From Plotosus lineatus (Eukaryota > Chordata > Actinopteri > Siluriformes > Plotosidae): 64,000 nt of DNA. The notes under the pieces are model-generated. The model was not told the DNA's origin. It ran no database searches and saw only the letters and a list, made by a program, of their open reading frames with translations. The position numbers and the translations under genes were made by a program. The stretch is taken from the NCBI GenBank assembly GCA_024760905.1, contig CM045735.1, positions 11,862,249 through 11,926,248 of the forward strand, given 5' to 3'. Below, piece by piece: positions 8,927 through 19,275 of the stretch (positions within the stretch are counted from its first letter, which is position 1; the number at the start of each line of letters is the position of its first letter).

Positions 8927-9442
8927 CATGGATCCCTCACTTTCCGCTGTTAATTGGGACCGAGATCCCCCCGCGACCAACGAATTCCGCGAAGTAGGAT
9001 CACCCCCCCCCAACCCCCTCCAACTGACGTACACATACATGTATACTTGTATATAATAATCAATAAATGCATATTCAATGCAAAAATGCTTATAATAACA
9101 ATTAAACATTAAAAAATAATTCACAAGATGTAAATAAAATATAAATACACACACATACAGACACGCACACAGATGCGCACGCAGTCAGATGCACGCACTC
9201 AGCTGCACACCTCACAAAAATGTAACTAGTTTTGTTTGGGGGTTTTGGGTTGTTTTTTGTTTTGTGTTTGTTTAGGGTTTTTCTTTTTTTGCATAATTGG
9301 CTTTGTTTTTGTGGCATTTTCCTGAACTTTCACCCCTATTTTCCCTTAATTTCCTTATTTTTTTAATTTGAGGTATATTAAAAAAAAAAGGCGATGCACT
9401 GAAGCCACATGAATTGAAACACAAAGTAGCGAGGGATCCCTG
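8927..9442. mobile_element. CAGGGATCCCTC-family MITE, copy 3
   Basis: TA-flanked copy starting catggatccctcactttcc and ending gcgagggatccctg. The interior holds the shared aaacattaaaaaataatt and aatacacacacatacagaca segments. It lies in lipoxygenase intron 2. Confidence 0.82.
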
Positions 9443-9713
9443 TATTATGGTAAATTGCTTATACACTACTTATAACAATGCATTATGGGATATACTGAGT
9501 GTATATTATAGTTCTCACTATACATTCAGGCACCACTGAAAAATGGCAAACTCATTACATGATGCACCATATAGTGAGCAATGAGTGATTTCAGACACAG
9601 GACTAGACGTTAGCTAATTTTTACTGGTGAGCTCAGTGAACTGAATTTCACCATAGGACACCAGTTAAATATTAATCACCGGCATTGAGGGACCAACATG
9701 ATGCACAGCTTGC

Positions 9714-9927
9714 CTTTATCATTGCGGAGCTCCACATCACCATCAGCAGTTCTGATCCACCTGTTGCAAGGAAAGCATTCTGCTTCTGTAGCATCAGAGT
9801 CCAGTTTCACCTGTACATCCAAACAGTGCCAATCGAGATCTGGAAAGCCAGGACGTGCCTCTAGTCGCAAACGTACCAAAACCACAGTACCTAGTTCCTC
9901 CTCAGGCTTGATAAGAACAGTGCAGCT
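9714..9927 (-). CDS. Lipoxygenase coding exon 2 (PLAT domain), GC donor
   Basis: This 214-bp exon holds 71 codons (residues 50-120) plus one base of a split Val codon. The peptide SCTVLIKPEEELGTVVLVRL, then FPDLDWHCLDVQVKLDS and ECFPCNRWI, is the second half of a PLAT/LH2 beta-barrel (x-W-x-C-x-x-V-x-V, F-P-C-x-x-W-I). No GT donor gives the right phase. AAAG then GCAAGC does, and joining it to exon 3 aligns residue for residue with other lipoxygenases. The acceptor is GTGGTAG before AGCTGC. Confidence 0.88.
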
Positions 9928-10014
9928 CTACCACCATAAAAATTAAAATAAACTCAGGTGTTCAGATATCTACTGATTAGGAATTTTCCTTTAAAAATGA
10001 AATAAATACCTTAC

Positions 10015-10161
10015 CGAACCAGGAAGGAGACATTGTGCGTCTGTAAAAGGCCTAACCGGTGGACATTCACACTGAGAACCAATCAGAGATACCCAGAGAA
10101 TGTTGTATGATCCTGACAGAGGGGCTAATGATGTTCGGATTGTCACGTAAATTCCTTCCAT
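10015..10161 (-). CDS. Lipoxygenase coding exon 1 (start codon); gene-level note
   Basis: This exon has 49 codons from ATG at 10161, MEGIYVTIRTSLAPLSGSYN to AQCLLPGS, then donor GTAAGG in phase 0. The seven exons in this window give 322 contiguous residues of an animal lipoxygenase. Such enzymes are non-haem iron dioxygenases that peroxidise polyunsaturated fatty acids such as arachidonate, or isomerise hydroperoxides in the ALOXE3 branch. Residues 1 to about 115 form the PLAT domain, which binds membranes and Ca2+, and the catalytic domain starts near 120. The exon layout 147-214-82-90-116-173-144 parallels vertebrate ALOX genes. The iron ligands are outside the window, so activity and paralogue (ALOX5-, ALOX12- or ALOXE3-like) cannot be settled. 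Alternative upstream starts were not found. Confidence 0.9.
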
Positions 10162-10165
10162 TTGC

Positions 10166-10200
10166 ACAAATCACGTGACGTGGGGACAAATCACGTAAAC
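10166..10200. promoter_or_regulatory. E-box palindrome in a repeated context 5' of the lipoxygenase ATG
   Basis: TCACGTGA (10171-10178) is a USF/MITF-type E-box palindrome. The phrase acaaatcacgt occurs twice (10166 and 10186), so the site sits in a 20-bp direct repeat 10 bp upstream of the start codon. Whether it is promoter or 5' UTR is not known. Confidence 0.35.
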
Positions 10201-10806
10201 TGCAAAAGTAAACAGCTGTGAAGGTACTAGTATATATGTACAAACACTCATAGCAAATCCTTTCCTGACTTTAAGTAGATACTGTATATGATTTTGTCAG
10301 CCCACGACTTACGAAGACCCCTGGGTATGAAATCCCCGGGTTATAAAGATCATTTTCCTAAGCTTCCATCCCCAGGATACGAAAACAACCTCCTCTTACG
10401 AAAAGAAATTCAAACTTCAAACCCGCCAATCAAAATTTCACACGATGCGTGAGTTGCTCTCTCATTGGCTGTCTCTCAACATCCCGCCCCACTGGCCTCC
10501 CATTGGCTAGGAGGGATGACGCAGAACTAGAAGGAGACCTTAAAGCAGAAATACAGTGAGGACCTCCGATCTTTCAAACAGGTACTGTAATTCCGAGAGA
10601 GATAGAGACAGAAGGAAGCTTCACTCTTTAGTTTTTAGTTTAGTTTTTTAAGTTATTTAATTCAGTAAATGTTTAATAAATGTGGGCGCATTTGAGCTCA
10701 TCTGGAATTCCGATCCCTCAAGGAATCAAGTTAAAGTTGAGTTTGGACCTTCCAACTGTCAAGCAGGGAATGCGCTTTGAATTCCATGTCTTGTGGGCGT
10801 GGCCCA

Positions 10807-10807
10807 G

Positions 10808-10875
<68 letters not shown>
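10807..10875. repeat. (GA)n(GT)n compound microsatellite
   Basis: About 15 GA units are followed by about 14 GT units. The strand asymmetry switches from purine-rich to alternating. Confidence 0.95.
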
Positions 10876-10877
<2 letters not shown>

Positions 10878-11070
10878 ATAAAAAATGTTTAATAATGGTT
10901 TCATTAATAAATATGTTAATAAAATGGTTTAATATATTAATAAAATGTTTAAATGGTTTAATAAATAATTTTTGTTTATTTTTAACACGTATTTCATACA
11001 AAATTGGTGTACTTTTATTATTTTTAAAGGGTTTATGGGGTTTATCGGGTTTATCCAGGCCAAAGACTGG

Positions 11071-11397
11071 GGCAGTGGTGGTCTAGTGGATAGGGTGCAG
11101 GCTCACTGACCCTAAGGTTGGGGGTTCAAGTCCCCACAGGGTTATCACTGTTCCCCCCAGTGCAGCTAACTGGGTTATCAAAGGCAGGCCATGTCTCTCA
11201 CTGTCTATGGTGAGAGGCATGTAAAAAAAACATTTTGTAAAGAGACTTTTGTAAAGAGTAGCTGCAAAGCCATCAGCATGTTTCTATCCCTTGCAAAAAA
11301 AGGGTTGGGACAGGCATCTGACGTAAAAACCCATGCCAAATCAGATGATTCACTGTGGCGACTCTCAAAAATGGGAAAGAAGCAAAGAAGATCTCGT
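11071..11397 (+). mobile_element. tRNA-Glu-headed SINE with RTE tail, copy 2
   Basis: The head ggcagtggtggtctagtgga and a perfect B-box string, ggttcaagtcc, are followed by the SINE middle, the LINE 5' block (ggacaggcatctgacgtaaa) and the LINE tail (cactgtggcgactctc). Imperfect flanking repeats ccaaagactgg and ccacaaactgg may be the target duplication. The host is the MITE relic around it. Confidence 0.8.
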
Positions 11398-11579
11398 CCA
11401 CAAACTGGAGCCTTGGAACGAATTAGGCGTTTAACATGTAAAATGTGACCCCTACTGACAAAATCCCAGCATTCCGAAAAAGGAACTGGGGCTGTCTGTA
11501 CTGTATTTATAAGCTCAAATAACACAACAATAATACTGATAATCATCATAATTATTACAACCATTAATATTATTATTAC

Positions 11580-11924
11580 TATTTATTCATTCATTTTCTA
11601 GACAGCTTAAACCTTGGGTCATGGTGAGGCTGGGGCACTCATCTCAGCCAACTCTGGGTTAAAGCAGGGTATACCCTGAACAACTCACCAGACCATTGCA
11701 GGTCTGAAACATATAAAACCATTTTCAATCACTTTCATACCTAGGAGCAATTTGGAGCCACCAATCAGACTACTGTACATGTTTTCGAACTGTACTTGGA
11801 CACCAGAGTACCCGGAGGAAACGCAGACAAGCACAGGGAGCACATGCAAACTCCACACAGAAATGTCCTGAGCCTAGGAATCAAACCTTGTTGCAATGAG
11901 GAGAACGTCCTAACTACTGCTAAC

Positions 11925-11935
<11 letters not shown>
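11580..11935 (-). mobile_element. Mermaid-like SINE, copy 2
   Basis: Reverse-oriented copy with attcattcattttctaga at the tail end, then the shared catgcaaactccacacag segment, and a degenerate tRNA-like head near 11880-11915. Confidence 0.65.
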
Positions 11936-11958
<23 letters not shown>

Positions 11959-12096
11959 TTCCTTTTGGCTTTTCCCTTCAGGGGTCGCCACAGCGAATCA
12001 TCTGCCTCCATCTCACCCTATCCTCTGCATCTTTTTCTCTTACACCAACTACCTTCATGTCCTCCTTCACCACGTCCATGAAATGTCTCTTTGGTA

Positions 12097-12100
<4 letters not shown>
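11926..12100 (-). mobile_element. 5'-truncated RTE copy embedded in an (ATT)n array
   Basis: Bases about 11960-12097 match the last 140 bp of the LINE at 42051-45220, in reverse: ggggtcgccacagcgaatca, ctccatctcaccctatcc. ATT repeats flank both sides (11926-11957 and 12097-12129), as expected if it inserted into a microsatellite. Confidence 0.75.
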
Positions 12101-12129
<29 letters not shown>

Positions 12130-12130
<1 letters not shown>

Positions 12131-12243
12131 TGGCCTGGCAAGCTGTCCAGGGTGTACTCTGCCCTTGCCCAGAGTCGGCTGAGATGGGCGCCAGCCTTCC
12201 TGCAACCCTAATTATGATTAAGTGGGTCATAAAATGAGTGAAT
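12130..12243 (+). mobile_element. Mermaid-like SINE tail fragment followed by (ATT)n
   Basis: ggcaagctgtccagggtgta, then cagagtcggctgagatgggc and gattaagtgggtcata match SINE tails elsewhere. It runs directly into (ATT)23 at 12247-12315. Confidence 0.65.
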
Positions 12244-12245
12244 AA

Positions 12246-12246
<1 letters not shown>

Positions 12247-12314
<68 letters not shown>

Positions 12315-12315
12315 G
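12247..12315. repeat. (ATT)n microsatellite
   Basis: About 23 perfect trinucleotide units. Confidence 0.95.
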
Positions 12316-12737
12316 TTATACAAGCAATTCCTTTTGGACCTTTCCCAGACTGTTTCACCGTAAACAGTATCTATTGCCACAATTTACATAAGACACCTAT
12401 AAGTTACATCTAGATTTGACTTGCAAATAGCACAAGTATCATTTCATTGGGAATCACGTGTACCAACCAAATGTATCAAAAGGAAAAAAAAAAAAAAGGC
12501 AAAGATCGAAAATATGTCAGTAAATGTATTGATATTTGTAATGAAAAGTCTCAAATTATTGCTAAAGATTAAATGGATTTAAACAGTTTGATCAGGCATG
12601 CCATTCTACATTTCGTGCTTATTTACTCAAACACATATGAATCATACTGGCTGAGCAGTAAATTCTTACTGATAAAGTGTCGAGCTGAAACCTTGCATCT
12701 GCACCTTACCTTTTTATTTTGCACGACGCCGAATACC
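12316..12737. other. Intergenic spacer
   Basis: Unique-looking AT-rich DNA with a poly-A run near 12485. No coding potential with splice support was found. Confidence 0.5.
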
Positions 12738-13062
12738 TGTAGTGGGGCTGGTGGTGTAGTTGTAATCTGGAGGTTGTGAGTTCAAATCCCAAATCCCTAC
12801 TGTGCTAAGACCCCCTGGGCGAGGTCTTATAACCACAAGTGTGCCTCCGTTCACCCAGCAGTATAAATGGGTACCAGTAAACAGATATATATATATATAT
12901 ATATGTATATACTGGGAAGGTAACCTGTGATGGGTTAGCGCCCCATCCAGGAGGAGTTCTACTCCTAGTCACTTCACGCTGTGGAAACCAGGGTTCAGCA
13001 CCGGTCCAATGAGCCGATGGCTTGGGTGGAATAAAGCCCAAATGACTTTACCTTTTTGACTT
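12738..13062 (+). mobile_element. tRNA-Met-like SINE, near full length
   Basis: The head gtggggctggtggtgtagt and a B-box-like gagttcaaatccc are followed by gctaagaccccctgggcgag, cccatccaggaggagttct and a tail ending tttacctttt. A (TA)n stretch at about 12886-12910 replaces part of the middle. Confidence 0.75.
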
Positions 13063-13255
13063 CCACATTACTTTTTCCTACATAATCTTTATCCTGCTGC
13101 TTTACAAACTACGTTCTTGTTGTCCACACTAATGTTTTTAGCCTAATAATTATTACTTCAGTTGAGTAAATTTTTGTATATTATTATCGTTGTTGCTACT
13201 ATTTTGTCAGTGGAACCTGTAGCTCATACTCTACATGAAGTTCTACGACATGCCC

Positions 13256-13510
13256 TTCTTCTTCTTCTTCTTCTTCACTTATCCCTTAACATCCGGGGAT
13301 GTCGTTGGGGCGCCTTCATGGCGAGACTTGGGCTGATTTGGCTTGGCAGAGCCCATCCGTCTCCAGGTCGGAAACACGCTGACGGCTTTGCAGCCTACTC
13401 TTTACGAAAGTCAGCAATGGTTCGTTTACATGCCTCTCACCATAGACAGTGAGAGACATGGCAAGCCTTTGATAACCCGGTTAGCTACATGCGGGCTACA
13501 CGCCCTGTAG
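13256..13510 (-). mobile_element. SINE relic after a (CTT)n array
   Basis: Bases 13365-13500 match, in reverse, the middle of the tRNA-Glu-headed SINE (aaagtcagcaatggttc, catagacagtgagagacatg). The 13256-13340 part has (CTT)n and an unidentified G-rich segment. Confidence 0.55.
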
Positions 13511-13906
13511 TTGGATAAATGACAAATTTGTTTCTGAGTCATTCTTTGTAACACTATATGTCACTCTTTTATTGTTGTTTTGAGCAACACTATCATAATG
13601 CCATTATTAGCTGTATTTCAAATAACATAACAATATACGTATACCAACACAATAAAAATATAATTATTCTTTTTTTTTTTTAAACATTATTAATTTTTTT
13701 GGTAAAATACATTCAAAGGTATGTTGAAGTTATTTAATGTACACCTGAGTTTAAAGGTAAATTTAATTGCCCCTACCTTGTCTAGAGCAATGGAGTGTGC
13801 TTGTTCATCTGGTTGTGCGAATGTTCAGTTATGGGCAGCGTGTGGGAGGTTTATAACATCAATGCAATCTTTGTTATGAGTGACCTTTATGGAAATTCAA
13901 ACAAAT
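13511..13906. other. Intergenic spacer
   Basis: AT-rich DNA with a poly-T run at about 13671. Nothing recognised. Confidence 0.5.
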
Positions 13907-14275
13907 GAATCTTCTTCTTCTTCTTCTTCTTTTCCTTCCGACTGTTCCCTTCAGAGGTCACCACAGCAAACCATCTGCCTCCATCTCACCCTCTCCTCTG
14001 CATCTTCTTCTATGACACCTTGTAAGCATCTTCTCTTACACCTTCTTCTGCATCTTCTTCTCTTAAACTTTCATGTCCTCCTTCACCACATCCATAAATC
14101 TTTTCATTTTGGTCTTCCTAGGCTTTCTGCATGGTAGTTCCAATCTCAAGCCTCTCTGACTTTGTCTCCAAAACATACATGTGCTGTCCCTCTGATGGAC
14201 TCATTCCTGAAGAGACCCTTGAACATTTTCATATCTGCTACTTCCAGCGCTGCCTCTTGTATTTTAAAGTCAAAG
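13907..14275 (-). mobile_element. 5'-truncated and internally deleted RTE copy
   Basis: The reverse strand matches the 3' end of the LINE (tccgactgttcccttcagag, ctctgactttgtctccaaaa). About 60 bp are missing between ttccaatctcaa and gcctctctgac. A (CTT)n tail lies at 13911-13931. It ends 43 bp from tRNA-Glu. Confidence 0.75.
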
Positions 14276-14317
14276 AAACGAATGACGTTTAGATATGAAG
14301 GTAAAAAAAAAAATTCT

Positions 14318-14389
14318 TTCCCTGACCGGGAATCGAACCCGGGCCGCGGCGGTGAGAGCGCCGAATCCTAACCACTAGACCACCAGGGA
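14318..14389 (-). tRNA. tRNA-Glu, anticodon CTC
   Basis: This 72-bp gene has a full cloverleaf. The acceptor TCCCTGG pairs with TCAGGGA (one G-T) and the discriminator is A. The anticodon loop is CTCTCAC with anticodon CTC, and the B box is GGGTTCGATTCCC. Pol III termination is provided by the T11 run directly downstream on the minus strand (complement of 14303-14313). The D-arm string GGTGGTCTAGTGGTTAGG is nearly identical to the head of the SINE family in this window. Confidence 0.96.
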
Positions 14390-14748
14390 CGCTGACTGAA
14401 GCTGTAACCGACAACTTATAACCATATAACTGGACGGTTGTTTCTATTCATAATGGGTATGAAAGAAATGGGTATCAGCCCCGATCATTAGGTTAAAAGA
14501 CTTAGAAAATTGAATGAATTAAATAGATATAAATATAGTTGGGGATCAGTCGTGCTGGTACCTGGTATAATTAAACGTATGTATAAATATTATTTATAGG
14601 TAATTTATATGATGAGATCTAAATTGCTTACACTGTGAAAAACAGTAAAATTGCCAGATCTCTTTTTTAGCTGTATTTTAACAATTTAACTAATAATAAA
14701 TATTGGAGAGAACACATCAAATATAGTCCTGACATCTGACCACACATG

Positions 14749-14820
14749 GACCTCGTGGCGCAACGGTAGCGCGTCTGACTCCAGATCAGAAGGTTGCGTG
14801 TTCAAATCACGTCGGGGTCA
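14749..14820 (+). tRNA. tRNA-Trp, anticodon CCA (copy 1)
   Basis: This 72-bp gene has acceptor GACCTCG paired with CGGGGTC (one T-G), anticodon loop ACTCCAGA with CCA, and B box GTTCAAATCAC, which is typical of tRNA-Trp. A TTTT terminator lies about 8 bp downstream. Confidence 0.96.
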
Positions 14821-15224
14821 TAAACATGTTTTCAGCATTCTTTAAAATTATGTGCCAAGCACACTGTTCGAAGTGTTTGCTTCAAAAAATAAATAAAACA
14901 AACTTCACCTTCTGAATGTGATTAAGTTGACCCAGTTAAAATAAAAATGGAGGCATTTTTATGGAATCTCTGTACAGGTCCCATTTATATCATTTATATC
15001 ATCAATCAACATCAATCAATCCATTTTTATCAATTCATTACATATAATACTTGACACATTATCGCTGGTGAAAGTAAGCCGGAATGCACCAGTCAGAAAT
15101 ATACAGACCACTTCTACCCGAATGCACAGGAAGGCCTTCGAAGAGCAACTTTCTTTGTTGTCTTCTATAAAGTGTTGAACTGGGTTTCAGTGGCTGGATG
15201 AACACTGTAATTTCTCAGCTACAG

Positions 15225-15924
15225 TACAGTACTCGCTTACAGAGTAAATGTGCGTGAACGACAAGGACCCAAGAGGAACGGTGAGGTTACAGGGAGCAGA
15301 GATAAAGAAGGTGGAGGATTTTAAGTACTTCCGCTCAACAATCCAGAGCAATGGAGAGTGTGGAAAAGAGGTGAAGAAGCGCGTCAGGCAGGTTGGAATG
15401 GATGGAGAAAAGTGTTCGGTGTGATAGGAGCGTATCGGCAAGAATGAAGGGAAAAGTGTACATATCGGTGATGAGGCCAGCGATGTTGTATGGTTTAGAA
15501 ACGGAGGCCCTGGGGAAAAGACAGGAGCCAGAGCTGGAGGTAGCAGAGATGAAAATGTTGAGGTTCTCTCTGGGAGTAACAAGGATGGATAGGATCAGGA
15601 ATGAGGACATCAGAGGGACAGCATATGTTAGATGTTTTGGAGACAAAGTCAGAGAGGCTAGATTGAGATGGTTTGGACATGTACAGAGGAGGGATAGTGA
15701 GTATATTGGTAGTAGGATGCTGAGGTTGGAACTACCAGGCAGAAGGCCCAGAGGAAGACCAAAGAGAAGATTTATGGATGTGGTAAATGCGGACATGAAG
15801 GTAGTTGGAGTAAGAGTGGAAGATGCAGAGGACAGGGTGAGATGGAGGCAGATCATTTGCTGTGGCGACCCCTGAAGGGAAAAGCCAAAAGATGAAGAAA
15901 AGAAGAAGTACAGTACTTGCTTAC
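15225..15924 (+). mobile_element. 5'-truncated RTE copy with 17-bp target-site duplication
   Basis: The body at 15241-15907 matches the last 670 bp or so of the LINE (aaggacccaagaggaacggt to cctgaagggaaaagcc) and ends in gatgaagaaaagaagaa. Flanking repeats gtacagtactcgcttac (15224-15240) and gtacagtacttgcttac (15908-15924) match at 16 of 17 positions. Frame breaks show it is dead. Confidence 0.85.
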
Positions 15925-16887
15925 CATAATAGGTTGCAACTTGTAGTAGGCAGTCACTTCATGTAGAGTAACGTTAATCCAATGTCCACTCGTGCCTTTT
16001 TTTTTTTTTTTTTTTTTTTTTTGCCGACAACAGTGTAGTTAAAGTTTCAAAATAAACAAGACAAAAATCCCCAACTAATAAATTGTGGAGGTTTCGTGCA
16101 TTGTGAAACACAATAGTGCACTCTCTGTCTTGGTGTCATGCGAGCAGCACCACTCGCTTCTGCAAACAAACATACGTGGAACAGAAAACTCTCCAAGGGT
16201 TCTTTCATTGGATTGCTGGATGCCTATGTGATTTTTTTTTTTTCTTTCTCCAGTCCAATCAACTATCAGATGCCTCTACACAGAAATCCTGCAAGGTTTG
16301 CATGTGAATAATGAGTAACCCAAGCAACCATACCATTCCACAGCAACCCCCTGTAAGGATAAGGAGACCAGTTGTGTTCTCGACTAAACTGGGACCGAGA
16401 TGGCATGCGCATGCATGTACTGTACAGATGTTCGGCCGTTGTGCATCAATATCCCAGGTGAACTTGTACCTGTATCTTAAATGAGTTAATTGTTAACATA
16501 ACAAGCATATTGTGTATACTGTATCTGTAATCAATAAAAAAAGTATCATGTTGCTACTGCTCATTTATATGAGATAATATTACATGTGTAGCTTAACTGT
16601 AAGTGTTTGTGGTTATAAATGTGAGTGCCATTTTTGTTACAAAAAGTGTCCAAAAAATTCCTTGTAATTTGTGGAATATATCAATTGAAATCCCTGCTGC
16701 ACTACAGTCAGTACTAACACAAGAGAGGTGGGCGTGGCAGTTGACATGTTCGATGATGACGACGTGTGTATGATTACCATGCGTTTTGCCCTGACCGGAA
16801 GTCAGTGCCTATTGGCCATGAAGACATACATATAAAACATGTGCAGCGTGCGCAATCTAGTTTACCTTCCACGTGGTTGGTGTCAGT
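15925..16887. other. Spacer between tRNA-Trp copies
   Basis: Contains a poly-T run (about 15998-16022) and unique DNA. No gene is supported. Confidence 0.5.
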
Positions 16888-16959
16888 GACCTCGTGGCGC
16901 AACGGTAGCGCGTCTGACTCCAGATCAGAAGGTTGCGTGTTCAAATCACGTCGAGGTCA
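16888..16959 (+). tRNA. tRNA-Trp, anticodon CCA (copy 2)
   Basis: It is identical to copy 1 except for one acceptor-stem base (CGAGGTC instead of CGGGGTC), which turns the T-G wobble into a T-A pair. All arms are intact. No run of four T occurs in the first 100 bp or so downstream, unlike the other tRNA genes here, so termination may be inefficient. Confidence 0.95.
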
Positions 16960-17146
16960 ATTATGCTTCAGTTCGCCTCACCCTCATGTTTCGTAAATAA
17001 CTATGTTGTCTGACAAAAATATAAACTTTCTCCTGATTGTGCAAAAGAAATCAAAACAAGCTGTTCTTTATTTACCTTTTTAAGGTTCGTGGGTTTTTCA
17101 GTTGACAACACATGATGAAAAAAATTAGCATCAACCTTAATCTTCT

Positions 17147-17801
17147 TCTTTTCCTTTCAGCTGTTCCCTTCAGGGGTCGCCACAGCCAATCATCCGCCTC
17201 CATCTCTCCCTATCTTCTGAATCTTCTTCTCTTACTCCAACGACCTTCATGTCCTCCTTCAACACATCCATGATTCTTCTCTTTGGTCTTCCTCTAGACC
17301 TTCTGCCTGGTAGTTCCAACCTCAGCATCCTACTACCAATATACTCACTATCCCTCCTCTGTACATGTCCAAACCATCTCAATCTAGCCTCTCTGACTTT
17401 GTCTCCAAAACATCTAACATGTGCTGTCCCTCTGATGTACTCATTCCTGATCCTATCCATCCTCGTTACTCCCAAAGAGAACCTCAACATTTTCATCTCT
17501 GCTACCTCCAACTCTGCCTCATGTCTTTTCTTCAGCGCCACTGTTTCTAAACCAACAACATCACTGGCCTCAACACTGCCTTGTACACTTTTCCTTTCAT
17601 TTTTGCTGATACACTCCTATCGCACATCACACCGGACACTTTTCTCCAACCATTCCAACCTGCCTGCACACGCTTCTTCACCTCTTTTCCACACTTGCCA
17701 TTGCTCTGGGTTGTTGAGCCGAAGTACTTAAAATCCTCCGCCTTCCTTATCTCTGCTCCCTGTAACATCACCATTCCTCTTGGGTCCTTCTCGTCCCTAT
17801 A
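17147..17801 (-). mobile_element. 5'-truncated RTE copy ending in (TA)n
   Basis: The reverse strand matches the 3' 650 bp of the LINE, from ttcccttcaggggtcgccac to the region around tcttgggtccttctcg. Its 5' break abuts a (TA)n stretch at 17802-17816. The frame is disrupted in places. Confidence 0.85.
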
Positions 17802-17816
17802 TATATATATATATAT

Positions 17817-18247
17817 CTTCTTCTTCTTTTCCTTTCGGCTGTTCCCTTCAGGGGTCGCCACAGCAAATGATCTGCCTCCATCTCTCCCTATCCTCTGCAT
17901 CTTCTACTCTTACTCCAACGACCTTCATGTCCGCCTTCACCGCATCCATAAATCTTCTCTTTGGTCTTCCTCTGGGCCTTTTGCCTGGTAGTTCCAACCT
18001 CAGCATCCTACTACCAATATACTCACTATCCCTCCTCTGCACATGTCCAAACCATCTCAATCTAGCCTCTCTGACTTTGTCTCCAAAACATCTAACATGT
18101 GCTGTCCCTCTGATGTACTCATTTCTGATCCTATCCATCCTCGTTACTCCCAAAGAGAACCTCAACATTTTCATCTCTGCTACCTCCAACTCTGACTCCT
18201 GTCTTTTCCCCAGGGCCACTGTCTCTAAACCATAAAACATTGCTGGC

Positions 18248-18249
<2 letters not shown>
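17817..18249 (-). mobile_element. 5'-truncated RTE copy between (TA)n arrays
   Basis: Nearly the same sequence as the preceding copy, same orientation, shorter (433 bp). It is bounded by (TA)n at 17802-17816 and 18250-18288. It retains an open frame for the last 134 residues of the LINE protein. Confidence 0.85.
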
Positions 18250-18291
<42 letters not shown>

Positions 18292-18308
18292 TTTTTTTTT
18301 TTTTTAAT

Positions 18309-18364
18309 TTGCTCTACCAAAAAGTATTGAGCACTCTCCTACGGAAGGATCTACTCAGAAAATC

Positions 18365-18425
<61 letters not shown>

Positions 18426-18476
18426 TGAGTAGATTCTTCCGTAAGAGAGTGCTCAATACTTTTTTGTAGAGCAAAT
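18309..18476. repeat. Imperfect inverted repeat with (TA)n centre
   Basis: Arms of about 56 bp (tttgctctaccaaaaagtat and its complement ending tttttgtagagcaaa) differ at about three positions. They are separated by about 50 bp of TA repeats (18369-18419). This is a foldback unit, possibly a MITE with an expanded centre. Confidence 0.8.
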
Positions 18477-18514
18477 ATAAGTAATTATATTACTTATATT
18501 ACTATATATATATA

Positions 18515-18656
18515 TATCTTCTCGTCCTTTCGGCTTTTCCCTTCAGGGGTCGCCACAGCGAATCATCTGCCTCCATCTCACCCTATCCTTTGCATCTTCT
18601 TCTCTTACACCAACTACCTTCATGTCCTGCTTCACCACATCCATGAATCGTCTCTT
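18515..18656 (-). mobile_element. Short RTE 3' copy between (TA)n arrays
   Basis: The reverse strand matches the last 140 bp of the LINE (ggggtcgccacagcgaatca). TA repeats lie on both sides (18504-18516 and about 18655-18720), followed by (AG)n at 18720-18745. Confidence 0.75.
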
Positions 18657-18660
18657 ATAT

Positions 18661-18745
<85 letters not shown>

Positions 18746-18979
18746 TGACATATCTGATTGAGTAAAGGAAAATAAGATTGAAATTTTCAAAACCTGTATA
18801 ATTAGATCTAAACATACTTGTAGGTCAGATGAAGAATTTTGCGCTTTACTTGGACATAAGGACAGAACATGGCAAAGAAGCCAATCTGTTCGGTGTGAAG
18901 ATTGAAACACCATCATGGATGATTAATACCAACAATATTGCTACCAAAATGAATAAAGGAAATTTCACAGGTAGAAAAA

Positions 18980-19275
18980 CTGGGCATTTCCATTCATGAA
19001 AAGTACAATTATACAAGCACTTCAGACTCTGGTTGTGTCCTGTCTGGACTACTGTCCAGTTATTTGGTCTAGTACCTCATAGACCTTCAAAATGTTCTGC
19101 TTGTTTAACTTCAGGCCAATGCGAATAAGATGCATGCTGAGCTGTCATTGTTGAGGGTGGATGACAGGCTGGCATGCAGTTTAGCCATAATGTATTCTGA
19201 AGAATATTATTGTCCTAAAAAGACCTACATGTTCATTCAAAACAGAAAGACATTATTATATACGTACTAGACACT
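18980..19275 (+). pseudogene. Relic of a non-LTR reverse transcriptase C-terminal region
   Basis: Broken frames read QTLVVSCLDYCPVIWSS and LLRVDDRLACSL, resembling the post-RT segment (x-S-x-L-D-Y-C-x-x-V-W, L-x-R-V-x-x-R-L) of L2/CR1/Rex-type LINEs. There are stops and no catalytic motif. Family is uncertain. Confidence 0.45.

Larger units (their letters stand above)
10297..11503. mobile_element. Diverged relative of the 5061-5927 MITE, interrupted by a SINE
   Basis: The left part repeats ttacgaaaa and gaaattcaaacttcaaaccc-type sequence and cccattggctaggagggatg. The right part repeats gagccttggaacgaatta and acatgtaaaatg. Both match the copy in intron 5. The ends are degraded. A (GA)n(GT)n array (about 10807-10875) and a SINE (11071-11397) lie inside. 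Confidence 0.6.

Noticed and set aside
12018..12380. Poly-Asn frame
   Set aside because: (ATT)n microsatellite read in one frame.
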